Below, one piece after another: positions 31,395 to 39,908 of a stretch of DNA of 64,000 nucleotides. The number at the start of each line of letters is the position of its first letter. Within the stretch, counting starts at the first letter, position 1. Position numbers and translations under genes: made by a program. A model generated the notes under the pieces. That model did not search any database. It saw nothing but the letters and a program-made list of their open reading frames with translations, and was not told where the DNA came from. This DNA is from Allochromatium warmingii. GTDB taxonomy: Bacteria; Pseudomonadota; Gammaproteobacteria; Chromatiales; Chromatiaceae. Location: contig NZ_FNOW01000014.1 in NCBI RefSeq assembly GCF_900107145.1, positions 1 to 64,000 on the forward strand. Direction: 5' to 3'.

Positions 31395-32060
31395 ATGCCT
31401 GACAGTTTGAATTTGATCCAAAAACGCCGTTTACACCTACAGGCAGCGGTGGGCGAGCTGGGAGCGCGGGTGGTTGCGGCGCTGCATCAGTCGGTTACGT
31501 GTCTCAAAACCCAAGAACGCGAACTGGCCGAACGCATCATCGACGGCGATCTGCTGATTAACCAACAGCGCCGCTCGCTGGAGCAAGAATGTCTGGTCAC
31601 GTTGGCGGCCTATAAGCCAGCGGGCGAGGATTTACGCGCCGTCGGTGCCTGCATGGAATTGGCTTCAGAGCTGGAGCGCATCGGCGATTATGCTGCCGAT
31701 GTTGCCCGCATTCTGGTGCGCGATGTCGAGGGGACGTTGCCCGCCGAGCCGGTCGCGGCCATTGTCGAGCTGGCGCTTGAAGCCATCGGAATGCTCGAAC
31801 AGACGCTGGCGGCTTTTATGGCTAACAGCAATGAGGCAACCTTACGCGCCGCCGTTGCTAATGAATCCGCAGTTGACCGCGAAGAAGATGCCTTTATCGC
31901 GCAGGTGCTCGAACGGATGCGCGCCGATGCGGCCTTTGCTGCCACTGGCACCTATTTACTGTGGATTGTGCATAACTATGAGCGCGTCGCCGACCGCGCC
32001 ACCAATGTCGCCGAGCGCGCGATCTATGTCGTTTCTGGACATACGCCGGATTTGGATTAA
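31395..32060 (+). CDS. phoU: PhoU-type phosphate signalling protein
   Basis: A 221-residue all-helical protein with two PhoU repeats. The PhoU metal-binding pattern E/D-x-x-R-x-x-D-Y appears as LASELERIGDYAADVARI in the first repeat and IVHNYERVADRATNVAERA in the second. PhoU regulates the PstSCAB transporter and the PhoR kinase. No pst or phoBR genes are near, so it may act on another transporter, possibly the DUF389 protein 52 bp downstream. The divergent upstream region is about 260 bp; a partial CTGTCAC motif in it is too weak to call a Pho box. Confidence 0.92.
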   Translation: MPDSLNLIQKRRLHLQAAVGELGARVVAALHQSVTCLKTQERELAERIIDGDLLINQQRRSLEQECLVTLAAYKPAGEDLRAVGACMELASELERIGDYAADVARILVRDVEGTLPAEPVAAIVELALEAIGMLEQTLAAFMANSNEATLRAAVANESAVDREEDAFIAQVLERMRADAAFAATGTYLLWIVHNYERVADRATNVAERAIYVVSGHTPDLD

Positions 32061-32112
32061 GCCGATTCAGCCGAGTTAAGCTGTTCCCGCATTCATTTTC
32101 TAGGCCGCCACT

Positions 32113-33102
32113 ATGAAATATGTTGAGGTCATGATTGGCGCGGGGAGCGCCGAAACGGTACGCACGGCAGCCGAGCGTGTTAAGGCACTCGATGTCCGGT
32201 TCGGGCCAGTCGGGCCGGATGGTCTCATCGTCATTCGCTTACTGGTACGCGATAACCAAGTGCAACGCTTGCTCGATCTGCTTCAGGGCTTGCTCGGTGC
32301 GCAACCGTCGGCGCGGATTGTCGTCCTCGCGGTTGAAGCCAGCATTCCGCCGCCCGATGAAGCGGCGCGTCAACATGAGGACTCCGCGCCAGCGGCCCGC
32401 GAGGCGCTCTACGAAAATATGGATAAAAACTCGCGGCTGGGCGTGAATTATCTGATTTTGGTCATGCTCTCAACCGTGGTCGCGGCCATCGGTTTGATTG
32501 AGGACAATGTTGCTGTCGTCATCGGCGCGATGGTGATTGCGCCATTGCTGGGGCCGAATTTGGCGCTCAGTTTGGGCACGGCGCTCGGTGATGTGCCACT
32601 GATGCGGCGTTCGGTCAAAACCGTCTTGATCGGCATTGCGTTGGCGATTGTGCTCACGGTTGTGCTCGGCTGGTTGTGGCCGACGGAATTAACCAGCCGC
32701 GAAGTGCTTTCACGCACCGATGCGGGCTTAGATTCGGTGGTGCTGGCGCTGGCCTCGGGTGCAGCGGCGGCATTGTCGGTGACGACCGGACTGTCAAGCG
32801 TGCTGGTTGGCGTGATGGTGGCGGTGGCGTTGCTGCCGCCAGCGGCGACGGTGGGCTTGATGCTCGGTCAAGGTCATCCCGAATTGGCGCTTGGGGCGCT
32901 GCTGCTGTTGGCGATCAATGTGGTCAGCGTCAATCTGGCCAGCAAGATCGTGTTTTTTTTCAAAGGCATCCGCCCGCGCAAGTGGCTAGAGAAAGAAACA
33001 GCGAAACGTGCGATGGTGATTTATGTGTTGGTGTGGATTTTGACGCTGGCGGTGCTGACGCTGATTGTGCTGGAGCGCCGCTATCGGCTACTGCCGATTT
33101 AA
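32113..33102 (+). CDS. DUF389/TIGR00341 family membrane protein
   Basis: A 329-residue protein. The first 110 residues form a soluble ACT-like region (MKYVEVMIGAGSAETVRTAA), followed by about six transmembrane helices including YLILVMLSTVVAAIGLIEDN and AVVIGAMVIAPLLGPNLALS. The family signatures IGAMVIAPLLGP and VAVALLPPAATVGLMLG are clear. DUF389 proteins are unassigned; a transport role is likely. It lies 52 bp downstream of phoU on the same strand, which suggests PhoU-controlled function. Its end overlaps the convergent hycG-like gene by 15 bp. Confidence 0.9.
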   Translation: MKYVEVMIGAGSAETVRTAAERVKALDVRFGPVGPDGLIVIRLLVRDNQVQRLLDLLQGLLGAQPSARIVVLAVEASIPPPDEAARQHEDSAPAAREALYENMDKNSRLGVNYLILVMLSTVVAAIGLIEDNVAVVIGAMVIAPLLGPNLALSLGTALGDVPLMRRSVKTVLIGIALAIVLTVVLGWLWPTELTSREVLSRTDAGLDSVVLALASGAAAALSVTTGLSSVLVGVMVAVALLPPAATVGLMLGQGHPELALGALLLLAINVVSVNLASKIVFFFKGIRPRKWLEKETAKRAMVIYVLVWILTLAVLTLIVLERRYRLLPI

Positions 33103-33624
33103 TTCATCATCAAAAGCGGCGAGCAGACCGCGCAACAGTGCTAGTGGTGTGGGCGGACAGCCGCTGATCTTCACATCGACCGGAATCACCTGTTCCACCG
33201 CACCACAGCTGGCATAAGAGACGCCGAACTCACCGCCCGAACAGGCGCAGTCACCGACGGCGATGACGAATTTCAGCGCCGGCGTTGCCCGCCAAGTGCG
33301 CCGCAGGGCGGTTTCCATGTGACGCGAAACCACCCCCGTAACCAGCAGCGCGTCCGCATGACGCGGCGAGGCAACAAACTGCACGCCGAACCGCTCAAGA
33401 TCGTAATACGGATTGTTAAGTGCGTGGATTTCCAGTTCACAGGCATTGCAGGAACCAGCATCGACCTGCCGGATCGCGAGACTGCGCCCAAAACGGGCGT
33501 CGATGCGGCGGCGCAGTTGCAGGCCGAGTTGTTCTAGTTCGGCGTCCGATTCCGTGTCCGGCGGCTGGGGCGCGGCTTCGGTTATGACGCCGATGCGCAG
33601 GGCTTGGCGAAGGATGCGAAACAT
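33088..33624 (-). CDS. HycG/NuoB-like iron-sulfur subunit, orphan
   Basis: A 178-residue protein of the NADH:ubiquinone oxidoreductase 20-kDa / hydrogenase small-subunit family. Cysteines that could hold a 4Fe-4S cluster are C59 and C62 (GSCNACELEI), C126 (VGDCACSGG) and C156 (ISGCPPTP). DALLVTGVVSRHMETALRR and FAVGDCA-like sequence (here IAVGDCACSGG) fit HycG or HyfI better than NuoB. Such subunits belong to membrane hydrogenase or formate hydrogenlyase-type complexes. No partner genes (large subunit, membrane arms) are adjacent; the neighbour upstream is a hydrolase whose 3' end is tandemly duplicated. It may serve a complex encoded elsewhere, or be a remnant of a lost cluster. Confidence 0.85.
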   Translation of the reverse strand: MFRILRQALRIGVITEAAPQPPDTESDAELEQLGLQLRRRIDARFGRSLAIRQVDAGSCNACELEIHALNNPYYDLERFGVQFVASPRHADALLVTGVVSRHMETALRRTWRATPALKFVIAVGDCACSGGEFGVSYASCGAVEQVIPVDVKISGCPPTPLALLRGLLAAFDDELNRQ

Positions 33625-33690
33625 GCTGGATGATCTCGGTGCGGGTGAGGCTGCGTAACAGCAGCGTTTCGTCTGGAACGTCGAGAATCA

Positions 33691-33872
33691 GTTGACTCAT
33701 GCTTTTAGTTCCCACGCTTAAGCGGCGGCTGCGCCCAAAACGCCTCAAGTGCCCCCACAGTCGCGGCCAGCTTCTCCCAATGTTGACTCATGCTTTTAGT
33801 TCCCACGCTTAAGCGGCGGCTGCGCCCAAAACGCCTCAAGTGCCCCCACAGTCGCGGCCAGCTTCTCCCAAT
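33691..33872. repeat. Perfect 91-bp tandem duplication
   Basis: Bases 33691-33781 are repeated exactly at 33782-33872. The unit includes the last 25 codons and stop of the hydrolase gene plus the following GCATGAGTCAAC. The proximal copy sits downstream of the hydrolase stop and encodes no complete gene. Identity over the whole unit suggests a recent event. Confidence 0.97.
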
Positions 33873-34695
33873 GTGGCAGCCCTCGGTGTGGCGCCAGCGT
33901 TTCGCGGTGCCAGGTATCGTGACGGGCGATAAAGCTCGGCAGCCGTTCAAAACGGATGTACGGGTCTTGATCGGCGATGACCAGCACCGGATGCGCTGTC
34001 AGCCGGTCGTAGAGCAGATCAATCGCATCAGGTGTAAACAACCGCATCGCCAAAAAATGCAGTGGCGCATACTGTGCGCCGGGCTGATGCGCAGTCTGCC
34101 ACGCATAATCGATCAAGGCTTCCGGCACCGGCCCGACAAATGAGCGCGTGAGAAAATGGCGGATACTGCGCCGCGAGGCCACCAGACTATAGAGCCAGCG
34201 CCCGATCTTCGGCCAGTCGAGCAACGCGGCGACCGGGCTGGAACTGGGCAGCGGCTCGGCCCCAAAACCAGTCGGCGAGATCAGCGTCAGCGAGGCCAGA
34301 TACTCGGGCACCGAGAGCGCAGCTTGCGCGGCAAACTCGGCGCTCAAAGACAACGCGATCACATCCGCCGCTGCGCCAACAATCTGAGTGAGAAAATCAG
34401 CAATCGCCTGTGCATAGAGTGCGGGCGTGTAACCGGTAGCGCGGCGTTCCGAGTGCCCAAAGCCGGGTAGATCCAGACTGTAGACCGGACGTGACAGACG
34501 ATAATGCTCAAACAGCGGGCGCATCTCGAAACTGCTCGACGCGGCGTTAATGCTGTGAATGAGCACCAGCGGACGGCCTAATTGCGCTAATTCAGCATAA
34601 TAGGCTAGTTGCCAACCATCGCGGCTGGTGAACACGGAATGCGGTGCGGCGATGGCGTCAGGGAGTTGGGGTGAGCGAGCGGCGTGCGGATTCAT
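33796..34695 (-). CDS. Alpha/beta hydrolase
   Basis: A 299-residue alpha/beta-hydrolase-fold protein. LVLIHSINAASSSFEMRPLF holds the oxyanion region, YSLDLPGFGHSERR is the strand-4 motif, and the nucleophile elbow is IALSLSAEFAA. The acid is near VLVIADQDPYIRFE, and HRGLPHWEKLAA supplies the histidine. The substrate is unknown; the elbow (A-L-S-L-S) and the overall form recall haloalkane dehalogenase or BchO-type relatives. Its final 25 codons are within a perfect 91-bp tandem duplication. It is 16 bp downstream of mutM on the same strand. Confidence 0.87.
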   Translation of the reverse strand: MNPHAARSPQLPDAIAAPHSVFTSRDGWQLAYYAELAQLGRPLVLIHSINAASSSFEMRPLFEHYRLSRPVYSLDLPGFGHSERRATGYTPALYAQAIADFLTQIVGAAADVIALSLSAEFAAQAALSVPEYLASLTLISPTGFGAEPLPSSSPVAALLDWPKIGRWLYSLVASRRSIRHFLTRSFVGPVPEALIDYAWQTAHQPGAQYAPLHFLAMRLFTPDAIDLLYDRLTAHPVLVIADQDPYIRFERLPSFIARHDTWHRETLAPHRGLPHWEKLAATVGALEAFWAQPPLKRGN

Positions 34696-34711
34696 GGCGT
34701 TGAATACCTAA

Positions 34712-35551
34712 TCAGTTGCGGGCTGGCGGCTGACAGCTCGGACAATAAAAACTCGACCGCTGCCCGATGCGCTGGGATTGGATCGACTGACCGCAGCGGG
34801 GACAGGGTTCAGCGGTGCGCCCATACACTTGAAGCTGTTGCGCGAAATAACCGGGCTGGCCAGCTTCGTTGACGAAATCACGGAGTGTTGTGCCGCCCTG
34901 CGCAATCGCGGCGGCGAGTAACGCGCGGATCGTAGCGGCCAGCGTCTCGCATTCGGTGACTGTGAGCGATGCACAGGTACGCGCCGGATGCAGCCCGACC
35001 TGAAACAGGGCTTCATTGGCGTAAATATTGCCCACGCCGACGACAACCCGTTGATCCATGATGAATGCTTTGATGGCTACGCGACGGGTACGACTGCGGC
35101 GGTAGAGTAACTCGCCGCTGAAGTCTGGGCCGAGCGGTTCGGGGCCGAGATCCTTGAGCAGCGGATGCGTCCTGAGTGCCTGTTCAGGCGTGTGTGTAAT
35201 CCAGATAAAGGTTCCGAAACGGCGCGGATCGTGAAAGCGTAGGCAGCCGCCATCGTCGAGCAGTAGATCGAGATGATCGTGCGGGCGCGGTGGACTGGCC
35301 GCCGTGACCATGCGCAGACTGCCCGACATCCCCAGATGCACTAGCAGACTGCCGCGTTCTAGTCCGATGAGCAGATATTTGCTCCGCCGTTGCAGCGAAC
35401 AAATCAACTGTCCGGCGACCTGTTCCGGCATGTCGGGCGTTATCACCTGACGTAAACGCGGCTGGCGCACGATCCAGCGCCGGATGCGCCGACCGTCAAG
35501 ATGCGGCTGGATACCGCGTAAGGTGGTTTCAACTTCGGGTAGTTCGGGCAT
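34712..35551 (-). CDS. mutM: Formamidopyrimidine-DNA glycosylase
   Basis: A 279-residue base-excision repair enzyme that removes 8-oxoguanine and formamidopyrimidines. The N-terminal proline nucleophile is in MPELPEVETTLRGI. The lysine of RRSKYLLI and the loop LVHLGMSGSLRM match the family. The helix-two-turn-helix DNA-binding segment is MDQRVVVGVGNIYANEALF, and the C-terminal zinc finger is CPRCGQSIQSQRIGQRSSF followed by YCPSCQ. All catalytic features are present. It is followed by the alpha/beta-hydrolase gene. Confidence 0.98.
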   Translation of the reverse strand: MPELPEVETTLRGIQPHLDGRRIRRWIVRQPRLRQVITPDMPEQVAGQLICSLQRRSKYLLIGLERGSLLVHLGMSGSLRMVTAASPPRPHDHLDLLLDDGGCLRFHDPRRFGTFIWITHTPEQALRTHPLLKDLGPEPLGPDFSGELLYRRSRTRRVAIKAFIMDQRVVVGVGNIYANEALFQVGLHPARTCASLTVTECETLAATIRALLAAAIAQGGTTLRDFVNEAGQPGYFAQQLQVYGRTAEPCPRCGQSIQSQRIGQRSSFYCPSCQPPARN

Positions 35552-35587
35552 GGCTATTGTGTTTTCTGGTCACGAAGCTCCAGTTTT

Positions 35588-35628
35588 TCGCTTTTTTGCC
35601 GCTGAAAGCGCGGAAATACGCAGAAAAT
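35588..35628 (+). repeat. Dispersed GCCGCTGAAA repeat, copy 2
   Basis: A T-rich run is followed by GCCGCTGAAAGCGCGGAAAT and ACGCAGAAAA. It is related to 15021-15060 read on the other strand. It occupies the 96-bp gap between mutM and the DUF4340 gene. Confidence 0.55.
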
Positions 35629-35647
35629 TTTTGGTTTTCAGACATGG

Positions 35648-36709
35648 CTACTGCGTCGGATCAGGCGCGAACGGATCTTGCCCAAAACCACTCGGCGCGA
35701 GCTTGTCAGGTTCGCCAGGCAGTTGGATTGGCGATGGTGCGGCGTCTTGCTCGGCATCCATGTCGGCATCGGTTACTGGAATTTCGCGCCCATCCGGTGT
35801 CAAGCGCACTACCGGCGGGTCATCGGTCATGCGCACATCAGTCGGCGATCCCGGTGCCGTAAACGGATCGGCTGCATCACCGGAAGCCGCCGGCAGCGGT
35901 TCAGTCGGTGCATCCAGTGGCGCAGTTGGCTCCGGCGGCGTCGGGTCGCTTAAATTTGGATCGAGTGTCAGTTCAGGCGGCTCCGTCAACACATAGAGCA
36001 GCCGCTGATCGAGCCGCGCCCAGCGTCGCCGATCTTCCGAGACTAAAAAGCGCAGTGTGACCCCATCGTTGGCTTTGAGCGCGACCGGCGCACCGCTCGG
36101 CGTGGTCATCAGCACTTCGACGCGCTCGGCATGTAGTCGCGCTAAATCGTTCAGCGTTTCCGGCGTGAGCGGAATGCCGCCTAGTCGTCCAAATGCCGGG
36201 CTGAAATCGCGTGGCAGCAGTTGCCGCGAAACAAAATCAATCGGCGGCGCAATTAGCCGATGTTGAAATCGATCTTGAATCAGATGCACTAGCCCATCGC
36301 TGGCAACATAGCGCCCGTGACCGATGGGGTCAGTATTGCCGAAGTGGAGTTCGTGCGCATCTAAGCGCAGTCGAACTTTGGGCGGCGAGAGACCGAGTTC
36401 GCGCAGATCGACTGTTTGCGCCGGAAAACTGCGCTCGACCGGCGCGTCGAGCAGCCCAAGTAATTGACTGACATGATGATTATCGGCATCGACTTGCAGC
36501 GGCGTTTCTAGTCGCCAGCCAATCGCTGTTTGCGTCAGGGTGATCGTCGGCTCACCATCGCGCAGAATCTCGACGCGATACAAGTCCGCTGCCGTCATGT
36601 CCGTGAGGGTCGGAATCACCTGTGCTTGCTGTAATTCGGCGCGAATCAGTAGCCCCAAGCTAAGTAACAGGGTGAGTAGTGCCCCATTGATCAGCCAACG
36701 TCCCATCAT
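35648..36709 (-). CDS. DUF4340 domain-containing protein
   Basis: A 353-residue protein with one N-terminal membrane anchor (LINGALLTLLLSLGLLIRAE) and a DUF4340 repeat domain. Typical patterns are YRVEILRDGEPTITLTQTAI, WRLETPLQVDADNHHVSQLL, and RYVASDGLVHLIQDRFQHRL. The C-terminal 100 residues are low-complexity Pro/Asp/Ala (EPTAPLDAPTEPLPAASGDA), likely disordered. The ATG at 36709 overlaps the preceding gene's stop (ATGA), so an upstream in-frame ATG was rejected. It is the last gene of the ABC operon and is thought to be periplasmic. Gld-type transporters are often accompanied by such proteins. Confidence 0.88.
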   Translation of the reverse strand: MMGRWLINGALLTLLLSLGLLIRAELQQAQVIPTLTDMTAADLYRVEILRDGEPTITLTQTAIGWRLETPLQVDADNHHVSQLLGLLDAPVERSFPAQTVDLRELGLSPPKVRLRLDAHELHFGNTDPIGHGRYVASDGLVHLIQDRFQHRLIAPPIDFVSRQLLPRDFSPAFGRLGGIPLTPETLNDLARLHAERVEVLMTTPSGAPVALKANDGVTLRFLVSEDRRRWARLDQRLLYVLTEPPELTLDPNLSDPTPPEPTAPLDAPTEPLPAASGDAADPFTAPGSPTDVRMTDDPPVVRLTPDGREIPVTDADMDAEQDAAPSPIQLPGEPDKLAPSGFGQDPFAPDPTQ

Positions 36710-38079
36710 TCCGCTACCCTCCAACGCCACCAGCGTATCCCCAGCCCGAGTAAGAGGAATGCCCCCGGCAGCAGTACCAGCGTACCCGCGCTGAGTAAGG
36801 GGCGTTGGGTGTCATTCAGCTCCAGCGGTGCGGCGGCGGTCAGCAATGGGGGCAGAGTCGGCAAGTCTTCGCCGCTGCTTAACCAGCGCACCAGCGCCAG
36901 CCCCAGCGCCCGATTGCCCGCCAGATCGAGCTGGGCATTGGTGAGAAAATCGCCATCACCGACCACGATGACCCGCTGTTCGGGTGCGGCATTCGGCAGG
37001 GTGCGCGTGAGCGCCAACACCACCGGCAGCGGCCCGCTGCGCTCGCCGATGACTTCATCTTGGGTGAGCGGTGCAGCAAGCGCGCCGGTTTCGTTCCAGC
37101 TTGTCGCACTGCTGTTGAGATAGGTGGCCAGCATCCAGCCGGGCGCAACCTCAGTGGCAAATGCCAGTGCGCCCGGCAACACGGCGGTGGCGCTGAGATC
37201 GGCGGTCAGGGGATGCACCGGATAGCTGTCAAGCAGCGCCACCGCTGCGGTCTCCAATCCGCGTTCCAGTGCGGTCGGTTCGGCGACCTGACCGGGCAGC
37301 GGCGTTAAGCCGAGATACGCCGACAGCGGTTCTAAGCCCACCGGCGGCCCGGGATCGAGCAGCCATAACAGATGCCCGCCGCGATCCAGAAACGCGATCA
37401 ATGCCTCGCTTTCACCCGGAAATAGCGGCAAACGCGGTTGACTGAGGATGACTAAGCGCGTGTTTTCAGGCACGGCGTTGACGGTCGCTAAATCCAGCGG
37501 GCGGGCGATCAAGCCAAGTTCGCGCAGTTCCGCGCCCAGTCGCCCGAAATCATCGGGGCGGTCGCCGTCAATCGCCCGCTCGCCGTGTCCTTCCAGCACC
37601 GCAACCCAGGCTTGACGCGGCCGCGCCAGCCGCGCAATCGCCGCTGAAATCGCCCGTTCACTGACCTCGGCAAGCGTTTCGCGGCGGCCACGATATTCGA
37701 GCAAAATCTGCCCCTGCAACGACACCTCAGCCTCACGCGCCTGTTCGGGAAAGCGGCGCGGATCCCGATAGCGAATGTCTAAATCGGCTAGTGCTTGGCT
37801 ATAGCGTTCCAGCAGTTGCCCGATCATCCGCGCCAGCGGTGAGGCGGGATCGGCAAACACGGTTAGACGCAATGGCGCATCGAGTCGCTGCACAATGGCG
37901 CGACTTTCAGGCGTGAGTTGATGACTAGCCGTGTGCGTCCAATCCCAATGCACATCATGGCGAGCGATCAGCCAGCCAGCGGCGATAACGCAGCCGAGTA
38001 GCAAGAACACAAATAGCGCATCGGTCAGAACGCGCCCGATGCGACGCACAACAGCCGGAACAGTCTGATTCACAGGCAT
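36706..38079 (-). CDS. GldG-family ABC transporter auxiliary protein
   Basis: A 457-residue protein with an N-terminal helix (VFLLLGCVIAAGWLIARH) and a C-terminal helix (LSAGTLVLLPGAFLLLGLGI) flanking an extracytoplasmic domain. WDWTHTASHQLTPESRAIV, RYRDPRRFPEQAREAEVSLQ, and LVILSQPRLPLFPGESEALI are typical of the GldG/DUF4350-like family found beside ABC-2 permeases; in Bacteroidetes this set is required for gliding. In gammaproteobacteria its cargo is unknown. It overlaps the permease gene by 1 bp and the DUF4340 gene by 4 bp. VVGDGDFLTNAQLDLAGNR is another conserved part. Confidence 0.9.
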   Translation of the reverse strand: MPVNQTVPAVVRRIGRVLTDALFVFLLLGCVIAAGWLIARHDVHWDWTHTASHQLTPESRAIVQRLDAPLRLTVFADPASPLARMIGQLLERYSQALADLDIRYRDPRRFPEQAREAEVSLQGQILLEYRGRRETLAEVSERAISAAIARLARPRQAWVAVLEGHGERAIDGDRPDDFGRLGAELRELGLIARPLDLATVNAVPENTRLVILSQPRLPLFPGESEALIAFLDRGGHLLWLLDPGPPVGLEPLSAYLGLTPLPGQVAEPTALERGLETAAVALLDSYPVHPLTADLSATAVLPGALAFATEVAPGWMLATYLNSSATSWNETGALAAPLTQDEVIGERSGPLPVVLALTRTLPNAAPEQRVIVVGDGDFLTNAQLDLAGNRALGLALVRWLSSGEDLPTLPPLLTAAAPLELNDTQRPLLSAGTLVLLPGAFLLLGLGIRWWRWRVAE

Positions 38080-38816
38080 TAATCCAACTGACGATTGGCA
38101 AGATGACGATGGGTGAGTGCTAAAAACAGGCCGATAAATCCGAGGAAATAGCCGAGATCACTCAGGCGCACCATGCCAAGCAAAAAGCGAAACAGGTGTT
38201 CATTCCACGCCAACCAGCCAAACAGCGAGAGATCCTGCGCCGTCAGCGTCTCGGCCTGCCCGATGATCGAAAACAGCAGCAGCACGCCGAATGCCAGCAA
38301 CACCGCCGCGCCCGGCTGCTCAGTGAGGCTAGAGGCTTGCAGTCCAATCGCGCCAAAAAACAGCGCCGCTAACCACAGTCCCAGCGTTGCCGCTGCAATC
38401 TGCCCCAGATCAAGCGGCGTGATGCCGGTTAATAGGGCCAAATTCGCCGCTGGCAGTAAACAGACCGGCGTCAACAGCACCGCTAACCCGATGAGCTTTC
38501 CGAGTACGATTTCGCCGACGCGCACCGGCGCACCGGCCAGCCGTTCATAGCTGCCGTCGCGCAGTTCGGCACTAAGCATCCGCATCGCCAACAGCGGCGC
38601 GGCCAGCATGGTCAGCACCGCCGCCAGCCCGAAGAGATTGACGCACAGTTCTTGCGTCAGTGAGACCAGTCTCTCACTGGCTTCGAGTCCGCTGAAGCGT
38701 TCGATGACGTGCAGAAAAATCCAAGCTAAAACAATTTGCCCCGATCCCAGCAACACCCACAGCAGCGGCGTGACCAGTCCGGTGCGGATTTCGCGGGCCG
38801 CGATGGTGCCGATCAT
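38079..38816 (-). CDS. ABC-2 type transporter permease (GldF-like)
   Basis: A 245-residue permease with about six transmembrane helices, among them PLLWVLLGSGQIVLAWIFLH, LFGLAAVLTMLAAPLLAMR and AAVLLAFGVLLLFSIIGQAE. The soluble motif AEREDGSYERL-like stretch reads LSAELRDGSYERLAGAPV, a known feature of GldF-like permeases. It overlaps the ATPase gene by 4 bp and abuts the GldG gene, so the three are translated together. The substrate is not known. Confidence 0.9.
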   Translation of the reverse strand: MIGTIAAREIRTGLVTPLLWVLLGSGQIVLAWIFLHVIERFSGLEASERLVSLTQELCVNLFGLAAVLTMLAAPLLAMRMLSAELRDGSYERLAGAPVRVGEIVLGKLIGLAVLLTPVCLLPAANLALLTGITPLDLGQIAAATLGLWLAALFFGAIGLQASSLTEQPGAAVLLAFGVLLLFSIIGQAETLTAQDLSLFGWLAWNEHLFRFLLGMVRLSDLGYFLGFIGLFLALTHRHLANRQLD

Positions 38817-39733
38817 CCGTGTTGCTCCTCCGCGCCGATCAGATCAAAAAAGGTGCGCTCTAAATCACTGCGCTCAGGGGCTAATTCACACAAATCCAGT
38901 TCCGCCAACAACAGCGCCCGCGCCAAATCCGCCGAGTTCGTGCCCTCGCACAGTTCAATTTGAAAGCGATTTGACCCCAATGCCTGCGCCTCCGCCACCG
39001 GAGCCAGTAGCTTGAGCGCCTCCACCGCAAGCGGTTCGCCCAACTGCACGCGCCAGCGATTGGTCGGGCGGCTGGTCTGGATCGCCGCATCGAGCCGCAC
39101 GCGACCTTGATGCAGAATCATCACCCGATCACACACGGCTTGCACTTCGGGGAGCAGATGACTGGACAAAATAATGCCGGCATCCTGCGCCAGCTCGCGG
39201 ATCAAGCCGCGTAACTCGCGCATCTGCACCGGATCGAGACCTTCGGTCGGCTCATCGAGAATCAGCACCGCCGGGCGATGCAGGATCGCTTGCGCCAAGC
39301 CGAGCCGCTGCCGATAACCCCGCGAGAGGGTGGCAATCAATCGCCGCCCATGCTCGTCCAAACCGCAGCGTTGTTTGGCGGTGGCCACCGCTTCCGCAAT
39401 AGCGCGACGCGGCAGCCGCTGCAAGCGGGCGCAGTAGGTGAGATATTCATCAACACGCAATTCGGGATACAGCGGCGGGCGTTCGGGGAGATAACCGAGG
39501 TGACGCTTGGCGGCAAGCGGCTGGCGCACGAGATCAATGCCGAGGATTTCAATGCGCCCGGCAGTCGGGGCCAGCAGTCCACTTAACAGCCGGAGACAGG
39601 TGGTTTTGCCCGCACCATTTGCGCCCAGCAATCCCAGCACCTGTCCGCGCTCCAAACACAGTTCGACATCGGAGAGCGCCGAATGCTGGCCAAACTGACG
39701 ACTGAGCGCGGTGGCGCGAACGAGTGTGTCCAT
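38813..39733 (-). CDS. ABC transporter ATP-binding protein (GldA-like)
   Basis: A 306-residue ATPase. Walker A is LLGANGAGKTTCLRLL (about 33-48), the Q-loop region is YLPERPPLYPELRV, the signature LSRGYRQRLGLAQAIL, and Walker B VLILDEPTEGLDPVQ followed by LSSHLLPE. The C-terminal 80 residues form the extra domain seen in drug/GldA-type exporters. It is the first gene of a four-gene operon with a GldF permease, a GldG-like protein and a DUF4340 protein. The 175 bp between it and cobD hold only a short GCTGGAAGC direct repeat. Confidence 0.95.
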   Translation of the reverse strand: MDTLVRATALSRQFGQHSALSDVELCLERGQVLGLLGANGAGKTTCLRLLSGLLAPTAGRIEILGIDLVRQPLAAKRHLGYLPERPPLYPELRVDEYLTYCARLQRLPRRAIAEAVATAKQRCGLDEHGRRLIATLSRGYRQRLGLAQAILHRPAVLILDEPTEGLDPVQMRELRGLIRELAQDAGIILSSHLLPEVQAVCDRVMILHQGRVRLDAAIQTSRPTNRWRVQLGEPLAVEALKLLAPVAEAQALGSNRFQIELCEGTNSADLARALLLAELDLCELAPERSDLERTFFDLIGAEEQHG

Positions 39734-39908
39734 TGTGGCGGGAAGCGTGGCAATCCGGGTTGATTGTTAATCGGGCGTAATTGAAAGACGCGCTTAACCA
39801 AACTGCTGGAAGCTGAACGCTGGAGGCTGGAAGCGCTCGCGATGGTAACGAACATCCAGTCCTTAACACAATGCTGGCCGCGCTGTTGAACGGCTTGAGC
39901 CGATTGCA

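Noticed and set aside
33437-33700. A frame starting MSQLILDVPDETLLL overlapping the hycG-like gene
   Set aside because: After about 25 residues it becomes Arg/Pro/His-rich out-of-frame sequence; the hycG-like frame is clearly the coding one.
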